Below the pieces are notes generated by a model that worked only from the letters and a program-made list of their open reading frames with translations, ran no database searches and was not told where the DNA came from. From Bacillota bacterium (GTDB lineage Bacteria; Bacillota; Clostridia; Oscillospirales; Acutalibacteraceae): a stretch of 12,754 nucleotides of DNA. Shown piece after piece: positions 1 to 6,393 of the stretch; position 1 is the first letter of the stretch, and every line of letters starts with the position of its first letter. The stretch is taken from contig JAQXHB010000026.1 of NCBI GenBank assembly GCA_029007015.1, positions 1 to 12,754 of the forward strand, given 5' to 3'. The position numbers were made by a program, and so were the translations under genes.

Positions 1-543
1 GGGGTCAATGCCCAGTATGCGCAGTACAACATTTGTACTGGCGGAAAGCAGGAATACTATCGGGGACAGCACCGTCTTGAGAAAAAGCAGTACGCCGACA
101 ATCTTGAAGGATATCACCTCGGGATTGTTCATGGCGACGCGCTTTGGCACCAGTTCGCCGAGCACCAGCGAAAAGTATGACATAATCACCGTGATGAGCA
201 CAACGCTCAATCCGTTTATAAATGAAAGCGCAACCAAAGATGTGATGGCAAACACGCCGGCAATCCAATCGGACAGCAGGCTCGCAAATGTCGTCGCCGC
301 CGACGCCGATGTCAAAAATCCGGCCAAGGTAACTCCGATTTGGATGGTCGAGAGAAACTTTGATGAGTCATCGGTCAGCCGCAGTACGGCGGCCGCCTTT
401 TTGTTGCCCTCGCCGGCCATTCGCTTCATCTTGTTTTCGTTGAGAGAAATGACCGCTATCTCGCTCATTGCAAAAAAAGCATTAACGAGAATAAGCACTA
501 ACAGTAAACATATTTGGAATATAATACTCCCGGGGTCGTCCAT
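1..543 (-). CDS. DUF21/CorC-HlyC family (CNNM-like) membrane protein, N-terminal part, runs off the left edge
   Basis: Reading the minus strand from the ATG at 543 gives 181 uninterrupted codons to base 1, so this is the 5' part of a longer gene. The protein starts MDDPGSIIFQICLLLVLILV and continues as a hydrophobic domain with about four membrane segments (roughly residues 5-30, 60-85, 95-125 and 145-175). The LGELVPKR stretch near residue 130 is a signature of the DUF21 (CNNM) transmembrane domain. Family members normally continue into a CBS pair and a CorC_HlyC domain, which would lie outside the window. They are polytopic inner-membrane proteins linked to magnesium or cobalt efflux; older 'hemolysin' labels are misleading. 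The start is supported by GAAAGGAG about 8 nt upstream. A consensus promoter lies at 595-623. Family assignment is confident; the transported ion is not known. Confidence 0.85.
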   Translation of the reverse strand, partial: MDDPGSIIFQICLLLVLILVNAFFAMSEIAVISLNENKMKRMAGEGNKKAAAVLRLTDDSSKFLSTIQIGVTLAGFLTSASAATTFASLLSDWIAGVFAITSLVALSFINGLSVVLITVIMSYFSLVLGELVPKRVAMNNPEVISFKIVGVLLFLKTVLSPIVFLLSASTNVVLRILGIDP

Positions 544-565
544 TGTTCTAACTCCTTTCAAAACA

Positions 566-582
566 GTGCCGCATACCGGCAC
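566..582 (-). promoter_or_regulatory. Small hairpin in the 5' UTR of the CorC-family gene
   Basis: GTGCCG (566-571) and CGGCAC (577-582) form a perfect 6-bp stem with a 5-nt loop. It lies between the predicted transcription start (about 588) and the ribosome binding site. It may protect the 5' end of the mRNA or have no regulatory role. Confidence 0.35.
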
Positions 583-594
583 ATATACAGATTC

Positions 595-623
595 ATTATA
601 TATATATTTCATTTGTTTGTCAA
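595..623 (-). promoter_or_regulatory. Sigma-A type promoter of the CorC-family gene
   Basis: On the minus strand a perfect -35 TTGACA (623-618) is followed by a 17-nt spacer and a perfect -10 TATAAT (600-595). Transcription would start near 588, leaving a leader of about 45 nt before the ATG at 543. Confidence 0.85.
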
Positions 624-684
624 TACGGAGCGTGAATAATATTGACTCATGTGCAAATAATGCAACTGTAAAGGGGTGAACTCT

Positions 685-1050
685 ATGCAATATTTATGGG
701 CATTTTTGGTTGGCGGCGGCATCTGCCTGATAGGTCAGTTGCTGCTCGACTGGACAAAACTGTCACCGGCCAAGATACTGGTCGGCTTCGTTTCGGCCGG
801 AGTCATACTGAGCGCATTGGGGCTGTACGAGCCGTTGGTCGAACTGGCCGGAGCCGGCGCGACTGTGCCGCTGACCGGTTTCGGGCATCTGCTGGCCACA
901 GGTGTGCGCGACGCCGTCAAGGCCAAAGATTGGCTGGGCGCCGCGACTGGCGGGCTGACCTCGGCGGCCGGAGGAATAACGGCGGCTGTGTTTTTCGGCT
1001 ACCTATCGGCTCTGCTGGCGCGGCCGAAAAGCCGGTCAAAGGCCGACTGA
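685..1050 (+). CDS. spoVAE: Stage V sporulation protein AE (SpoVAE)
   Basis: This 121-residue, strongly hydrophobic protein starts MQYLWAFLVGGGICLIGQLL. It carries the family features: an N-terminal helix with the GGxICxIGQ pattern, the central LGLYEPLVELAGAGATVPLT block (about residues 46-66) and a C-terminal FFGYLSALL helix before a basic tail. SpoVAE is a membrane component of the SpoVA channel, which moves calcium-dipicolinate into the forespore and out at germination. I prefer the ATG at 685 over the in-frame GTG at 676, because the AAAGGGG ribosome binding site at 670-676 overlaps that GTG and is well spaced for the ATG. Usual partners spoVAC and spoVAD are not adjacent: upstream is a divergent transporter gene and downstream a convergent small gene. 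I could not identify a convincing sigma-G promoter. The paralogue SpoVAC is less likely given the YEPL block. Confidence 0.88.
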   Translation: MQYLWAFLVGGGICLIGQLLLDWTKLSPAKILVGFVSAGVILSALGLYEPLVELAGAGATVPLTGFGHLLATGVRDAVKAKDWLGAATGGLTSAAGGITAAVFFGYLSALLARPKSRSKAD

Positions 1051-1066
1051 AGGGGCGAAAGCCCTT
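1051..1066 (+). terminator. Weak hairpin after spoVAE
   Basis: AGGGGC and GCCCTT (one G-U pair) form a 6-bp stem around a GAAA tetraloop directly after the stop codon. It is followed by ACATATATAAT rather than a T-run, so it is at best a weak terminator or an mRNA 3' stabiliser. Confidence 0.35.
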
Positions 1067-1119
1067 ACATATATAATATATAATACTGATGGGCGCCCTG
1101 CGGTTTCACTGCAAAAGTG

Positions 1120-1151
1120 AAAGGGGCTTCGCCCCGTGGCGAAACCCCTTT
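1120..1151 (-). terminator. Strong hairpin terminator after the DUF1540 gene
   Basis: Bases 1120-1133 and 1138-1151 form a 14-bp stem with one wobble around a 4-nt loop. It starts 4 nt after the stop codon of the minus-strand DUF1540 gene. A short T-rich run (CACTTTTGC on the minus strand) follows. A second inverted repeat, TTTCACT (1104-1110) with AGTGAAA (1116-1122), overlaps its foot by 3 nt, so the two hairpins compete. It could also act on the opposite strand as a barrier to spoVAE readthrough. Confidence 0.65.
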
Positions 1152-1155
1152 CGGC

Positions 1156-1320
1156 TTACTTCTTGTCGAACGACATGCAGTCGGTGCATTGTTCCATTGT
1201 GGGGTTGCACTCGTGTGTTCCGACCAGAATGGAATCGAGCGAGCAGTAATTCTCATCACTGCAGTGGTGTTTGCACTGTTCGACGGTGCACTTGATGCAC
1301 TTGTTGGCTTTACAATCCAT
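1156..1320 (-). CDS. DUF1540 domain cysteine-rich small protein
   Basis: A 54-residue protein starting MDCKANKCIKCTVEQCKHHC. It has nine cysteines (positions 3, 8, 11, 16, 20, 26, 38, 45, 48). The order fits the DUF1540 pattern common in Clostridia and bacilli: CxVxxC, then a Cys a few residues on, an 'I-V-G' strand, and a closing CxxC followed by an aromatic residue. The cysteines could bind a metal or form disulfides; the function of the family is unknown. The ATG at 1318-1320 is preceded by GGAGGTAATGAGAA, an excellent ribosome binding site. An out-of-frame ATG at 1325-1327 lies closer to the GGAGG and is rejected because its frame shows no family similarity. A 14-bp hairpin closes the gene. 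It sits between convergent spoVAE and the downstream end of nifJ, so it is probably monocistronic. Confidence 0.82.
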   Translation of the reverse strand: MDCKANKCIKCTVEQCKHHCSDENYCSLDSILVGTHECNPTMEQCTDCMSFDKK

Positions 1321-1391
1321 TTCTCATTACCTCCTGTACCTTTGTACAGAAGTATTATTTCCTCGTCGCACGCTATTATTATGCTAATATT

Positions 1392-1406
1392 TGCCAAATT
1401 TTGGCA
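1392..1406. promoter_or_regulatory. 15-bp palindrome upstream of the DUF1540 gene
   Basis: TGCCAAATTTTGGCA is a perfect palindrome around a central T. It lies 72 bp upstream of the DUF1540 start codon and just downstream of the nifJ terminator. This is where an operator for the DUF1540 promoter would be expected. No sigma-A promoter with good spacing was found beside it, and the cognate regulator is unknown. Confidence 0.4.
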
Positions 1407-1422
1407 CACCCACCAAAAGCAA

Positions 1423-1450
1423 AGCCCCCGACCGGATAAGGTCGGGGGCT
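1423..1450 (-). terminator. Intrinsic terminator of nifJ
   Basis: AGCCCCCGACC (1423-1433) and GGTCGGGGGCT (1440-1450) form a perfect 11-bp GC-rich stem with a 6-nt loop. On the minus strand it is followed by TTGCTTTTGG. It lies 23 bp after the nifJ stop codon. Confidence 0.88.
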
Positions 1451-1473
1451 CATAAATCTTACCGATTTAACGG

Positions 1474-4400
1474 TTATTTCTGCTCGCCGTAGAGGGTCTG
1501 CAAGCGAACAAGGTGGTCGTAACGAGCCTTGGAGTTCTCCTCAGCCTGGTCGAAGAGTTGCTCAGCGCGCTCGGGGAAGGAGCGTGTCAGCGCAGAGTAA
1601 CGCGCCTCGTTGAGCAGGAAGGCCTTGTAGTCGCCGGTAGCCGGCTTGCTGTCGAGGGTGAACGGGTTCTTGCCCTCAGCCTTGGCGGCCGGGTTGTAGC
1701 GGAACATATTCCAGTATCCGCAATCAACAGCCCTCTTCATCTCGGCCTGGCAGTTAACCATGCCGCCCTTGATGGAGTGCATCTCGCACGGAGCATAGCC
1801 GATGATGAGCGACGGGCCCGGATAAGCCTCAGCCTCGGCAATGGCCTTGAGTGTCTGGTTCTGGTCGGCGCCCATGGCAATCTGAGCCACATATACATAG
1901 CCGTAAGACATGGCGATTTCAGCCAGCGACTTCTTGGCAATGGCCTTGCCGGCGGCGGCAAACTGTGCCACCTGACCGATCTGCGAAGCCTTGGAAGCCT
2001 GACCGCCGGTGTTGGAGTAAACCTCGGTATCGAATACCATTACATTGACATCCTCGCCGGAGGCAAGTACATGGTCAAGTCCGCCAAAGCCGATATCGTA
2101 AGCCCAGCCGTCACCGCCGAAAATCCATACCGACTTTTTGGACAGGTACTCTCGCTGGTCGTAAATCGACTTGCACAAATCGCACTTGTCGGCAACCTTC
2201 TCAAGTTCGGCAACCAGAGCCTTGGTAGCCTCGGCATTGGCCTTGCCGTCGTTAACGGTGGCCAGATACTTCTCAGCGGCGGCCTTGAACTCGGCGCTCG
2301 GCTTGTCAGAAGCGGCGGCATCTTTAACCTTTTCAATCAGGTTCTGGCGCAGGGCCTTCTGGCCGAGGTACATGCCGTAGCCGTGCTCGGCGTTGTCCTC
2401 GAACAGCGAGTTAGCCCAAGCCGGACCGTGGCCGTCCTTGTTAACGGTGTAGGGTGATGTAGCCGCCGGGCCGCCCCAAATGGACGAGCATCCGGTAGCG
2501 TTGGAGATATACATTCTGTCGCCAAAGAGCTGAGTAATCAGGCGGGCATAAGAGGTCTCGGCACAGCCTGCGCAGGAGCCGGAGAACTCAAGCAACGGCT
2601 GCTTGTACTGGCTGGTGATGACATTCATTGCGGGGCTGATGTCGTCCTTCTCGGTGACATTGGCAACGCAGTAATCGAATACCGGCTGCTGATTCTCCTG
2701 AGTCTCGCGGGCAACCATCTTCAGTGAGTTGGTCGGGCAAACGCCGACGCACACGCCGCAGCCCATGCAGTCCATCGGAGAAACAGCCAGTGTGTACTTG
2801 TAGCCGGTCTTGAAAATCGGCTTTGTGCCGAACTTGGTGTTAGCCGGAGCAGCAGCAGCCTCCTCCTCGGTCATAGCGAAGGGACGGATGGTTGCGTGCG
2901 GGCAAACAAAGGCGCACTTGTTGCACTGTGCGCAGGTGTCGGCTGTCCACTCGGGCACCATTACGGCAACGCCGCGCTTCTCGTAAGCCGAAGCGCCGTG
3001 CTCGAAAGTACCGTCAACATGGTCCATAAAGGCAGATACCGGCAGACTGTCGCCGTCCATCTTGGCAACCGGCTTCATGATGTTGTCAACCATCTTGACC
3101 AACTTGGCAGGGCCGTTCTCGGTGGTGTCGACAGGCGCGTCAACAGCATTAGCCCACTCGGCGGGAACATCAATCTTGACATAAGCGGTGGCGCCGGCGT
3201 CGATGGCCTTTTCGTTCATTTCGACAATTTCCTTGCCCTTCTTCATGAACTTCTGCGCCTTTTCCTTCATGTAAGCGATGGCGTCTTCAGGCGGCAGAAC
3301 CTTTGAAAGTGAGAAAAATGCCGACTGCAAAACGGTGTTGGTGCGCTTGCCCAGACCGATTTTGGCCGCCAAATCGATGGCGTTAACGGTGTAGAGTTGA
3401 ATGTTGTTGGCGGCGATGTATCTCTTGGCCTCGGCAGGCATGTGCTTGTCGAGTTCCTCGGGTGTCCACTGGCAGTTGATGAGGAAGATACCGCCCGGCT
3501 TAACATCGTTGACCATCTTGTAACCCTTGATTACATAGGACGGGTTGTGGCAGGCAACGAAGTCGGCCTTGTTGATATAGTAGGGGCTCTTGATGGGCTT
3601 GTCACCGAAGCGCAGGTGCGATACGGTAATGCCGCCCGTCTTTTTGGAGTCGTACTGGAAGTATGCCTGAACATACTTGTCGGTGTGGTCACCGATAATC
3701 TTGATAGAGTCCTTGTTGGCGCCAACGGTACCGTCGCCGCCCAGACCCCAGAACTTGCACTCGATGGTTCCCTCGGCCGCAGTGTTGGGAGAAACCTTCT
3801 CCTCCAGCGAGAGGTGGGTTACATCGTCGTTGATACCGATGGTGAAGTGCATCTTCGGCTCGGCCTTGGCCATCTCGTCATATACGGCAAAGACGCTTGA
3901 AGGCGGAGTATCCTTGGAGCCCAAGCCGTAACGGCCGCCCATAACCTTGGCAGTTCTGCCGGTGGCGTTGAGCGCGGCAACAACATCGAGATAGAGCGGC
4001 TCGCCCAGGGCGCCCGGCTCCTTGGTGCGGTCAAGAACTGCAATGGTCTTGGCCGTGGCGGGGATGGCTGCGGCAAACTTGTCTGCGCAGAAAGGACGGT
4101 AGAGGCGAACCTTGACCAAGCCGACCTTCTCGCCCTTGGCGGTCAGGTAGTCGATGACCTCCTCTGCAACATCGCAGATGGAGCCCATAGCCACGATTAC
4201 GCGCTCGGCGTCGGGTGCGCCGTAGTAGTTGAACAGTTGATAATCGGTGCCCAGTTTCTCGTTGACCTTGCCCATGTACTCCTCAACGATACCCGGAATT
4301 TTGTCGTAATATTCGTTGCAGGCCTCGCGGTGCTGGAAGAATATGTCGCCGTTCTCGTGCGAGCCGCGCATAACAGGATGCTCGGGGTTGAGGGCGCGGC

Positions 4401-5013
4401 TGCGGAAAGCGGCAACGGCGTCCATGTCGCACATTTCTTTCAGGTCGTCATAATCCCACACCTGAACCTTCTGAATCTCGTGAGAGGTGCGGAAACCGTC
4501 AAAGAAGTTGATGAAGGGAACACGGCCCTTGATGGTGGCCAGGTGAGCAACGGCGCCCAGGTCCATGACCTCCTGCGGGTTGGTCTCGGCCAGCATTGCG
4601 AAACCGGTCTGACGGCAGGCGTAGACATCCGAATGGTCACCGAAAATGTTGAGTGCGTGAGAAGCAACACAGCGTGCCGAAACATGGAACACGCAGGGCA
4701 GCAACTCGCCGGCAATCTTATACATATTCGGGATCATCAACAAAAGTCCCTGCGATGCCGTATAGGTGGTGGTCAGAGCACCGGCGGCCAGTGAGCCGTG
4801 AACGGTACCCGCGGCACCTGCCTCGGACTGCATCTCGGCAACCTTGACGGTGGTGCCGAAGATGTTCTTGCGGCCGGCAGCCGACCACTGGTCGACATAG
4901 TCAGCCATGGGGCTGGACGGTGTGATGGGGTAAATGCCGGCTACTTCTGTGAATGCATACGACACGTGAGCAGCAGCATTGTTACCGTCCATGGTTTTGA
5001 ACTTTCTTGCCAT
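1474..5013 (-). CDS. nifJ: Pyruvate:ferredoxin (flavodoxin) oxidoreductase, single-chain
   Basis: This 1179-residue cytoplasmic enzyme oxidises pyruvate and CoA to acetyl-CoA and CO2 and reduces ferredoxin, the main pyruvate exit of fermenting anaerobes. The start MARKFKTMDGNNAAAHVSYA is the family N terminus; ATG 5011-5013 is preceded by AAGGAGG, and the longer in-frame extension to 5094 is not conserved-looking. YPITPSSP (residues 28-35) belongs to the pyruvate-binding domain. A two-cluster ferredoxin domain has C694, C697, C700, C704 and C749, C752, C755, C759. The C814-A-G-C817 pair, a later ATGC and a YAPC cysteine match the ligands of the cluster near thiamine diphosphate. GGDGWAYDIG (966-975) and DTEVYSNTGGQ bind thiamine diphosphate and magnesium. 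Length and all cluster cysteines are intact, so it should be active. It is monocistronic, with its own terminator and an 85-nt or longer leader; no confident promoter was found. Confidence 0.97.
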   Translation of the reverse strand: MARKFKTMDGNNAAAHVSYAFTEVAGIYPITPSSPMADYVDQWSAAGRKNIFGTTVKVAEMQSEAGAAGTVHGSLAAGALTTTYTASQGLLLMIPNMYKIAGELLPCVFHVSARCVASHALNIFGDHSDVYACRQTGFAMLAETNPQEVMDLGAVAHLATIKGRVPFINFFDGFRTSHEIQKVQVWDYDDLKEMCDMDAVAAFRSRALNPEHPVMRGSHENGDIFFQHREACNEYYDKIPGIVEEYMGKVNEKLGTDYQLFNYYGAPDAERVIVAMGSICDVAEEVIDYLTAKGEKVGLVKVRLYRPFCADKFAAAIPATAKTIAVLDRTKEPGALGEPLYLDVVAALNATGRTAKVMGGRYGLGSKDTPPSSVFAVYDEMAKAEPKMHFTIGINDDVTHLSLEEKVSPNTAAEGTIECKFWGLGGDGTVGANKDSIKIIGDHTDKYVQAYFQYDSKKTGGITVSHLRFGDKPIKSPYYINKADFVACHNPSYVIKGYKMVNDVKPGGIFLINCQWTPEELDKHMPAEAKRYIAANNIQLYTVNAIDLAAKIGLGKRTNTVLQSAFFSLSKVLPPEDAIAYMKEKAQKFMKKGKEIVEMNEKAIDAGATAYVKIDVPAEWANAVDAPVDTTENGPAKLVKMVDNIMKPVAKMDGDSLPVSAFMDHVDGTFEHGASAYEKRGVAVMVPEWTADTCAQCNKCAFVCPHATIRPFAMTEEEAAAAPANTKFGTKPIFKTGYKYTLAVSPMDCMGCGVCVGVCPTNSLKMVARETQENQQPVFDYCVANVTEKDDISPAMNVITSQYKQPLLEFSGSCAGCAETSYARLITQLFGDRMYISNATGCSSIWGGPAATSPYTVNKDGHGPAWANSLFEDNAEHGYGMYLGQKALRQNLIEKVKDAAASDKPSAEFKAAAEKYLATVNDGKANAEATKALVAELEKVADKCDLCKSIYDQREYLSKKSVWIFGGDGWAYDIGFGGLDHVLASGEDVNVMVFDTEVYSNTGGQASKASQIGQVAQFAAAGKAIAKKSLAEIAMSYGYVYVAQIAMGADQNQTLKAIAEAEAYPGPSLIIGYAPCEMHSIKGGMVNCQAEMKRAVDCGYWNMFRYNPAAKAEGKNPFTLDSKPATGDYKAFLLNEARYSALTRSFPERAEQLFDQAEENSKARYDHLVRLQTLYGEQK

Positions 5014-5225
5014 GTTGATATATCCTCCTTGATAATAATAAGCATTGAAACGGCTGATAGAAACATCACAATCAACCATCTTAAATTTTAACACTTTTAT
5101 ATAATATTGTAAATAGCCAATTTATGAAAAATTTGAATTTTTCTTGCGGCGGCGGCCGACCGCGGCGCCGAGCATGACGATGGCCAACCGTGATGATAAA
5201 ATGAGCATTTAAAAACAGGTCAAAC

Positions 5226-5257
5226 AAAAACTCTCCGCCGCGCGGCAGAGAGTTTTT
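5226..5257 (-). terminator. Intrinsic terminator, copy 1 of a 32-nt repeated hairpin, after regulator gene A
   Basis: AAAAACTCTC (5226-5235) pairs with GAGAGTTTTT (5248-5257), with an inner GCC/GGC stem. On the minus strand it sits 4 nt after the stop codon of the gene at 5262-5492 and ends in TTTTTGTTT. It matches the hairpins at 5642 and 6053 over the full 32 nt, with 4 and 5 differences. Confidence 0.85.
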
Positions 5258-5261
5258 ATTT

Positions 5262-5492
5262 TTAATCATCTTCCAACAGTTTAGAGGGCGGCACATTCAA
5301 CACCTGTGCAATTTTGAACAAGGTTTCCAATGAAACTCCTCTAACCGTACCCGTACCCTCAACTTGTCCAACAAAACTTACGCTCTTTCCGATAAGTTCT
5401 GCAAAATATTCCTGTGTGAACCCCGCTTTTCTTCTGTAGTATGCAATCTTTAGTCCAAGAGTAATATATTTTTCCGGAAACTCCGTTTTCAT
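5262..5492 (-). CDS. HTH XRE-family transcriptional regulator (regulator A)
   Basis: A 76-residue protein that is almost only a Cro/CI-type helix-turn-helix domain. Residues about 12-70 run LGLKIAYYRRKAGFTQEYFA, then an 'IGKSVSFVGQVE' recognition-helix region and a C-terminal SLETLFKIAQVLNVPPSKLL block, the usual end of an XRE domain. No ligand or protease domain is present. The ATG at 5490-5492 is preceded by GGGGGCG at about 7 nt. Its spacing and phrases (LGxxIA, QExxAE, VRxxSLxxLFxIAxxL) match the regulator at 6096-6368, so the two look like paralogues. It has its own terminator and a -10-like TATAAT at 5551-5546 (minus strand) without a good -35. The target is unknown; autoregulation is a reasonable guess. 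Confidence 0.88.
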   Translation of the reverse strand: MKTEFPEKYITLGLKIAYYRRKAGFTQEYFAELIGKSVSFVGQVEGTGTVRGVSLETLFKIAQVLNVPPSKLLEDD

Positions 5493-5569
5493 ATTATCGC
5501 CCCCATTTTTCTATACATATATTTTATCGAAAAACAGGTCGCTTTATTATAAAACACAATTGCATATAT

Positions 5570-5620
5570 ATTTACTTTAAGTGAAAGATTATATATAATA
5601 AGTAAAATATCATTTACTTT
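5570..5620. repeat. ATTTACTTT direct repeat 42 bp apart, with an inverted AAGTAAA between
   Basis: ATTTACTTT occurs at 5570-5578 and 5612-5620, with AAGTAAA in inverse orientation at 5600-5606. The 42-bp offset is about four helical turns. It lies upstream of the predicted promoter of regulator A and may be its operator region, although the stretch is AT-rich and chance is possible. Confidence 0.35.
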
Positions 5621-5641
5621 GGAGCAATGTATATGCAGCAA

Positions 5642-5673
5642 AAAAACTCTCTGCCGTGCGACAAAGAGTTTTT
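5642..5673 (-). terminator. Intrinsic terminator, copy 2 of the 32-nt repeated hairpin, after regulator gene B
   Basis: AAAAACTCT (5642-5650) pairs with AGAGTTTTT (5665-5673). It lies 13 nt after the stop of the minus-strand gene at 5687-5929 and ends in TTTTTTTGC. It differs from copy 3 (6053-6084) at a single position out of 32. Confidence 0.82.
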
Positions 5674-5686
5674 CGTACACAGAATA

Positions 5687-5929
5687 TTATTTAATTTCCT
5701 GCTCTAAATCATCGAAAATGCCATCATCAAAGAACTGGCGCAGTGAAATTTCTAATCCGTCGCACAATTTCTTAATAGTAACAACGCCTGCGTTCTTACT
5801 ACCGCCGTTGATTACATTTTTTAAAGTTGAAGGCGGAACGGCGGAGAGTCTTGCAAGGGCATTTACCGACAATCTCTTTTCCTCGCAAAGTTCCAATAAT
5901 CTATTTGCAACCGCTTGTCTTGTGTCCAT
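5687..5929 (-). CDS. HTH transcriptional regulator, XRE type (regulator B)
   Basis: An 80-residue protein starting MDTRQAVANRLLELCEEKRL. The pattern LSVNALARLSAVPPSTLKNVI (about 20-40) is a helix-turn-helix with the second helix at 'PPSTLKNVINGG'. VTIKKLCDGLEISLRQFFDD then closes the fold as in many Clostridial XRE proteins of about 80 residues, and the tail is acidic. It is clearly different from regulators A and C, which resemble each other. The ATG at 5927-5929 is preceded by TAGGAGAG, a good ribosome binding site. Upstream lie paired CCATATATGG palindromes and CTAAAAAG repeats, probably operators. The gene is closed by its own terminator, so it is a separate transcription unit. Its target is unknown. 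Confidence 0.86.
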   Translation of the reverse strand: MDTRQAVANRLLELCEEKRLSVNALARLSAVPPSTLKNVINGGSKNAGVVTIKKLCDGLEISLRQFFDDGIFDDLEQEIK

Positions 5930-5938
5930 AAAAACTCT

Positions 5939-5975
5939 CCTAAAAAGTATCTATATATAGTTTATGCTTTTTAGG
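5939..5975. repeat. Inverted repeat CCTAAAAAG / CTTTTTAGG at the regulator B promoter
   Basis: CCTAAAAAG (5939-5947) and CTTTTTAGG (5967-5975) are perfect 9-bp inverted arms 28 bp apart centre to centre. They bracket the AT-rich sequence where the -10 region of regulator B should lie. The proximal arm overlaps the ribosome binding site. A further CTTTTTAG occurs at 6000-6007, between the two CCATATATGG palindromes. Confidence 0.5.
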
Positions 5976-5986
5976 AAACAGATATC

Positions 5987-6018
5987 GACCATATATGGAC
6001 TTTTTAGACCATATATGG
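5987..6018. promoter_or_regulatory. Tandem CCATATATGG palindromes with 20-bp period, likely operator pair of regulator B
   Basis: GACCATATATGG occurs at 5987-5998 and 6007-6018. Each contains the perfect 10-bp palindrome CCATATATGG, and the copies are exactly 20 bp apart, about two helical turns on the same DNA face. They lie 58-89 bp upstream of the start codon of regulator B in its only intergenic region. That suggests cooperative binding by a small dimeric HTH protein, most simply regulator B itself. Confidence 0.6.
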
Positions 6019-6052
6019 TAAACTTGTGTCGGCGGTGATTTATGGTGCAACA

Positions 6053-6084
6053 AAAAACTCTCTGCCATGCGACAAAGAGTTTTT
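6053..6084 (-). terminator. Intrinsic terminator, copy 3 of the 32-nt repeated hairpin, after regulator gene C
   Basis: AAAAACTCT (6053-6061) pairs with AGAGTTTTT (6076-6084). It lies 11 nt after the stop codon of the minus-strand gene at 6096-6368 and ends in TTTTTTGTTG. It is 31/32 identical to copy 2. Confidence 0.82.
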
Positions 6085-6095
6085 AGTCAATAGAA

Positions 6096-6368
6096 TTATT
6101 TATTTTTAAGAATCTTATCAGGGAACACTGCCGCGTTAATCAAATCGGCGGGGTCAATTTCCAAGGCGTCCGCAATATTGAAAAATACATCTAATGAAAA
6201 CGGGCGAACCAAACCGGGCGCTTCAATAGCACTAATATGTGAACGGCTGACATGTGATTTCTCTGCAAGTTGTTCCTGCGACATGCCGCGCATTTTGCGT
6301 AAGGCTGCAATGGCTATTCCTAACTGAATAAATCTGTCTCTATTCTTAAAATCTATTTGTTTGCTCAT
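6096..6368 (-). CDS. HTH XRE-family transcriptional regulator (regulator C)
   Basis: A 90-residue protein starting MSKQIDFKNRDRFIQLGIAI. An XRE helix-turn-helix runs over about residues 16-78: IAALRKMRGMSQEQLAEKSH, then VSRSHISAIE as turn and recognition helix, and SLDVFFNIADALEIDPADLI as the closing helices. The start at 6366-6368 has a purine-rich GAGAGGGTGG about 9 nt upstream. An in-frame ATG at 6434 gives a 22-residue extension that reads through the promoter region, so I reject it. It shares spacing and several phrases with regulator A, which suggests duplication. It is divergent from the SLOG gene at 6529, and the intergenic region holds a perfect 14-bp inverted repeat covering both -10 boxes. 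It is therefore the best candidate to regulate itself and the SLOG gene. Confidence 0.88.
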   Translation of the reverse strand: MSKQIDFKNRDRFIQLGIAIAALRKMRGMSQEQLAEKSHVSRSHISAIEAPGLVRPFSLDVFFNIADALEIDPADLINAAVFPDKILKNK

Positions 6369-6393
6369 AAAATAGACACCACCCTCTCTACAC

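Noticed and set aside
642..670. TTGACT upstream of spoVAE as a sigma-A promoter, or GAATA at 634 as a sigma-G -35
   Set aside because: No -10 element of either type is found at a proper distance.
8..679. Plus-strand open frame of 223 codons
   Set aside because: It is antisense to the CorC/DUF21 gene, whose minus-strand frame has clear membrane segments, the GELVPK motif, a ribosome binding site and a consensus promoter.
1065..1409. Minus-strand open frame of 114 codons over the DUF1540 gene
   Set aside because: It is in a different frame from the DUF1540 protein and its 3' part translates the hairpin region. The 54-residue frame has the family cysteines and the GGAGG site.
1513..2457. Plus-strand frame of 314 codons inside nifJ
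   Set aside because: It is a low-complexity shadow of a GC-rich coding strand. The opposite strand encodes intact PFOR with all cluster ligands.
5058..5074. Half of a Rex-like TTGTGA operator in the nifJ leader
   Set aside because: Only one half-site is present; the partner half does not match at the expected spacing.
5123..5215. GC-rich patch with short plus-strand frames between nifJ and regulator A
   Set aside because: Frames of 12-17 codons without ribosome binding sites. The Arg/Gly/Pro-rich translation follows from CGG/GGC runs and no family is recognisable.
5489..5680. Minus-strand frame of 63 codons whose stop overlaps the start of regulator A
   Set aside because: Its start lies inside the terminator hairpin of regulator B and its first residues just translate that hairpin. 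The rest is AT-rich non-coding promoter sequence.
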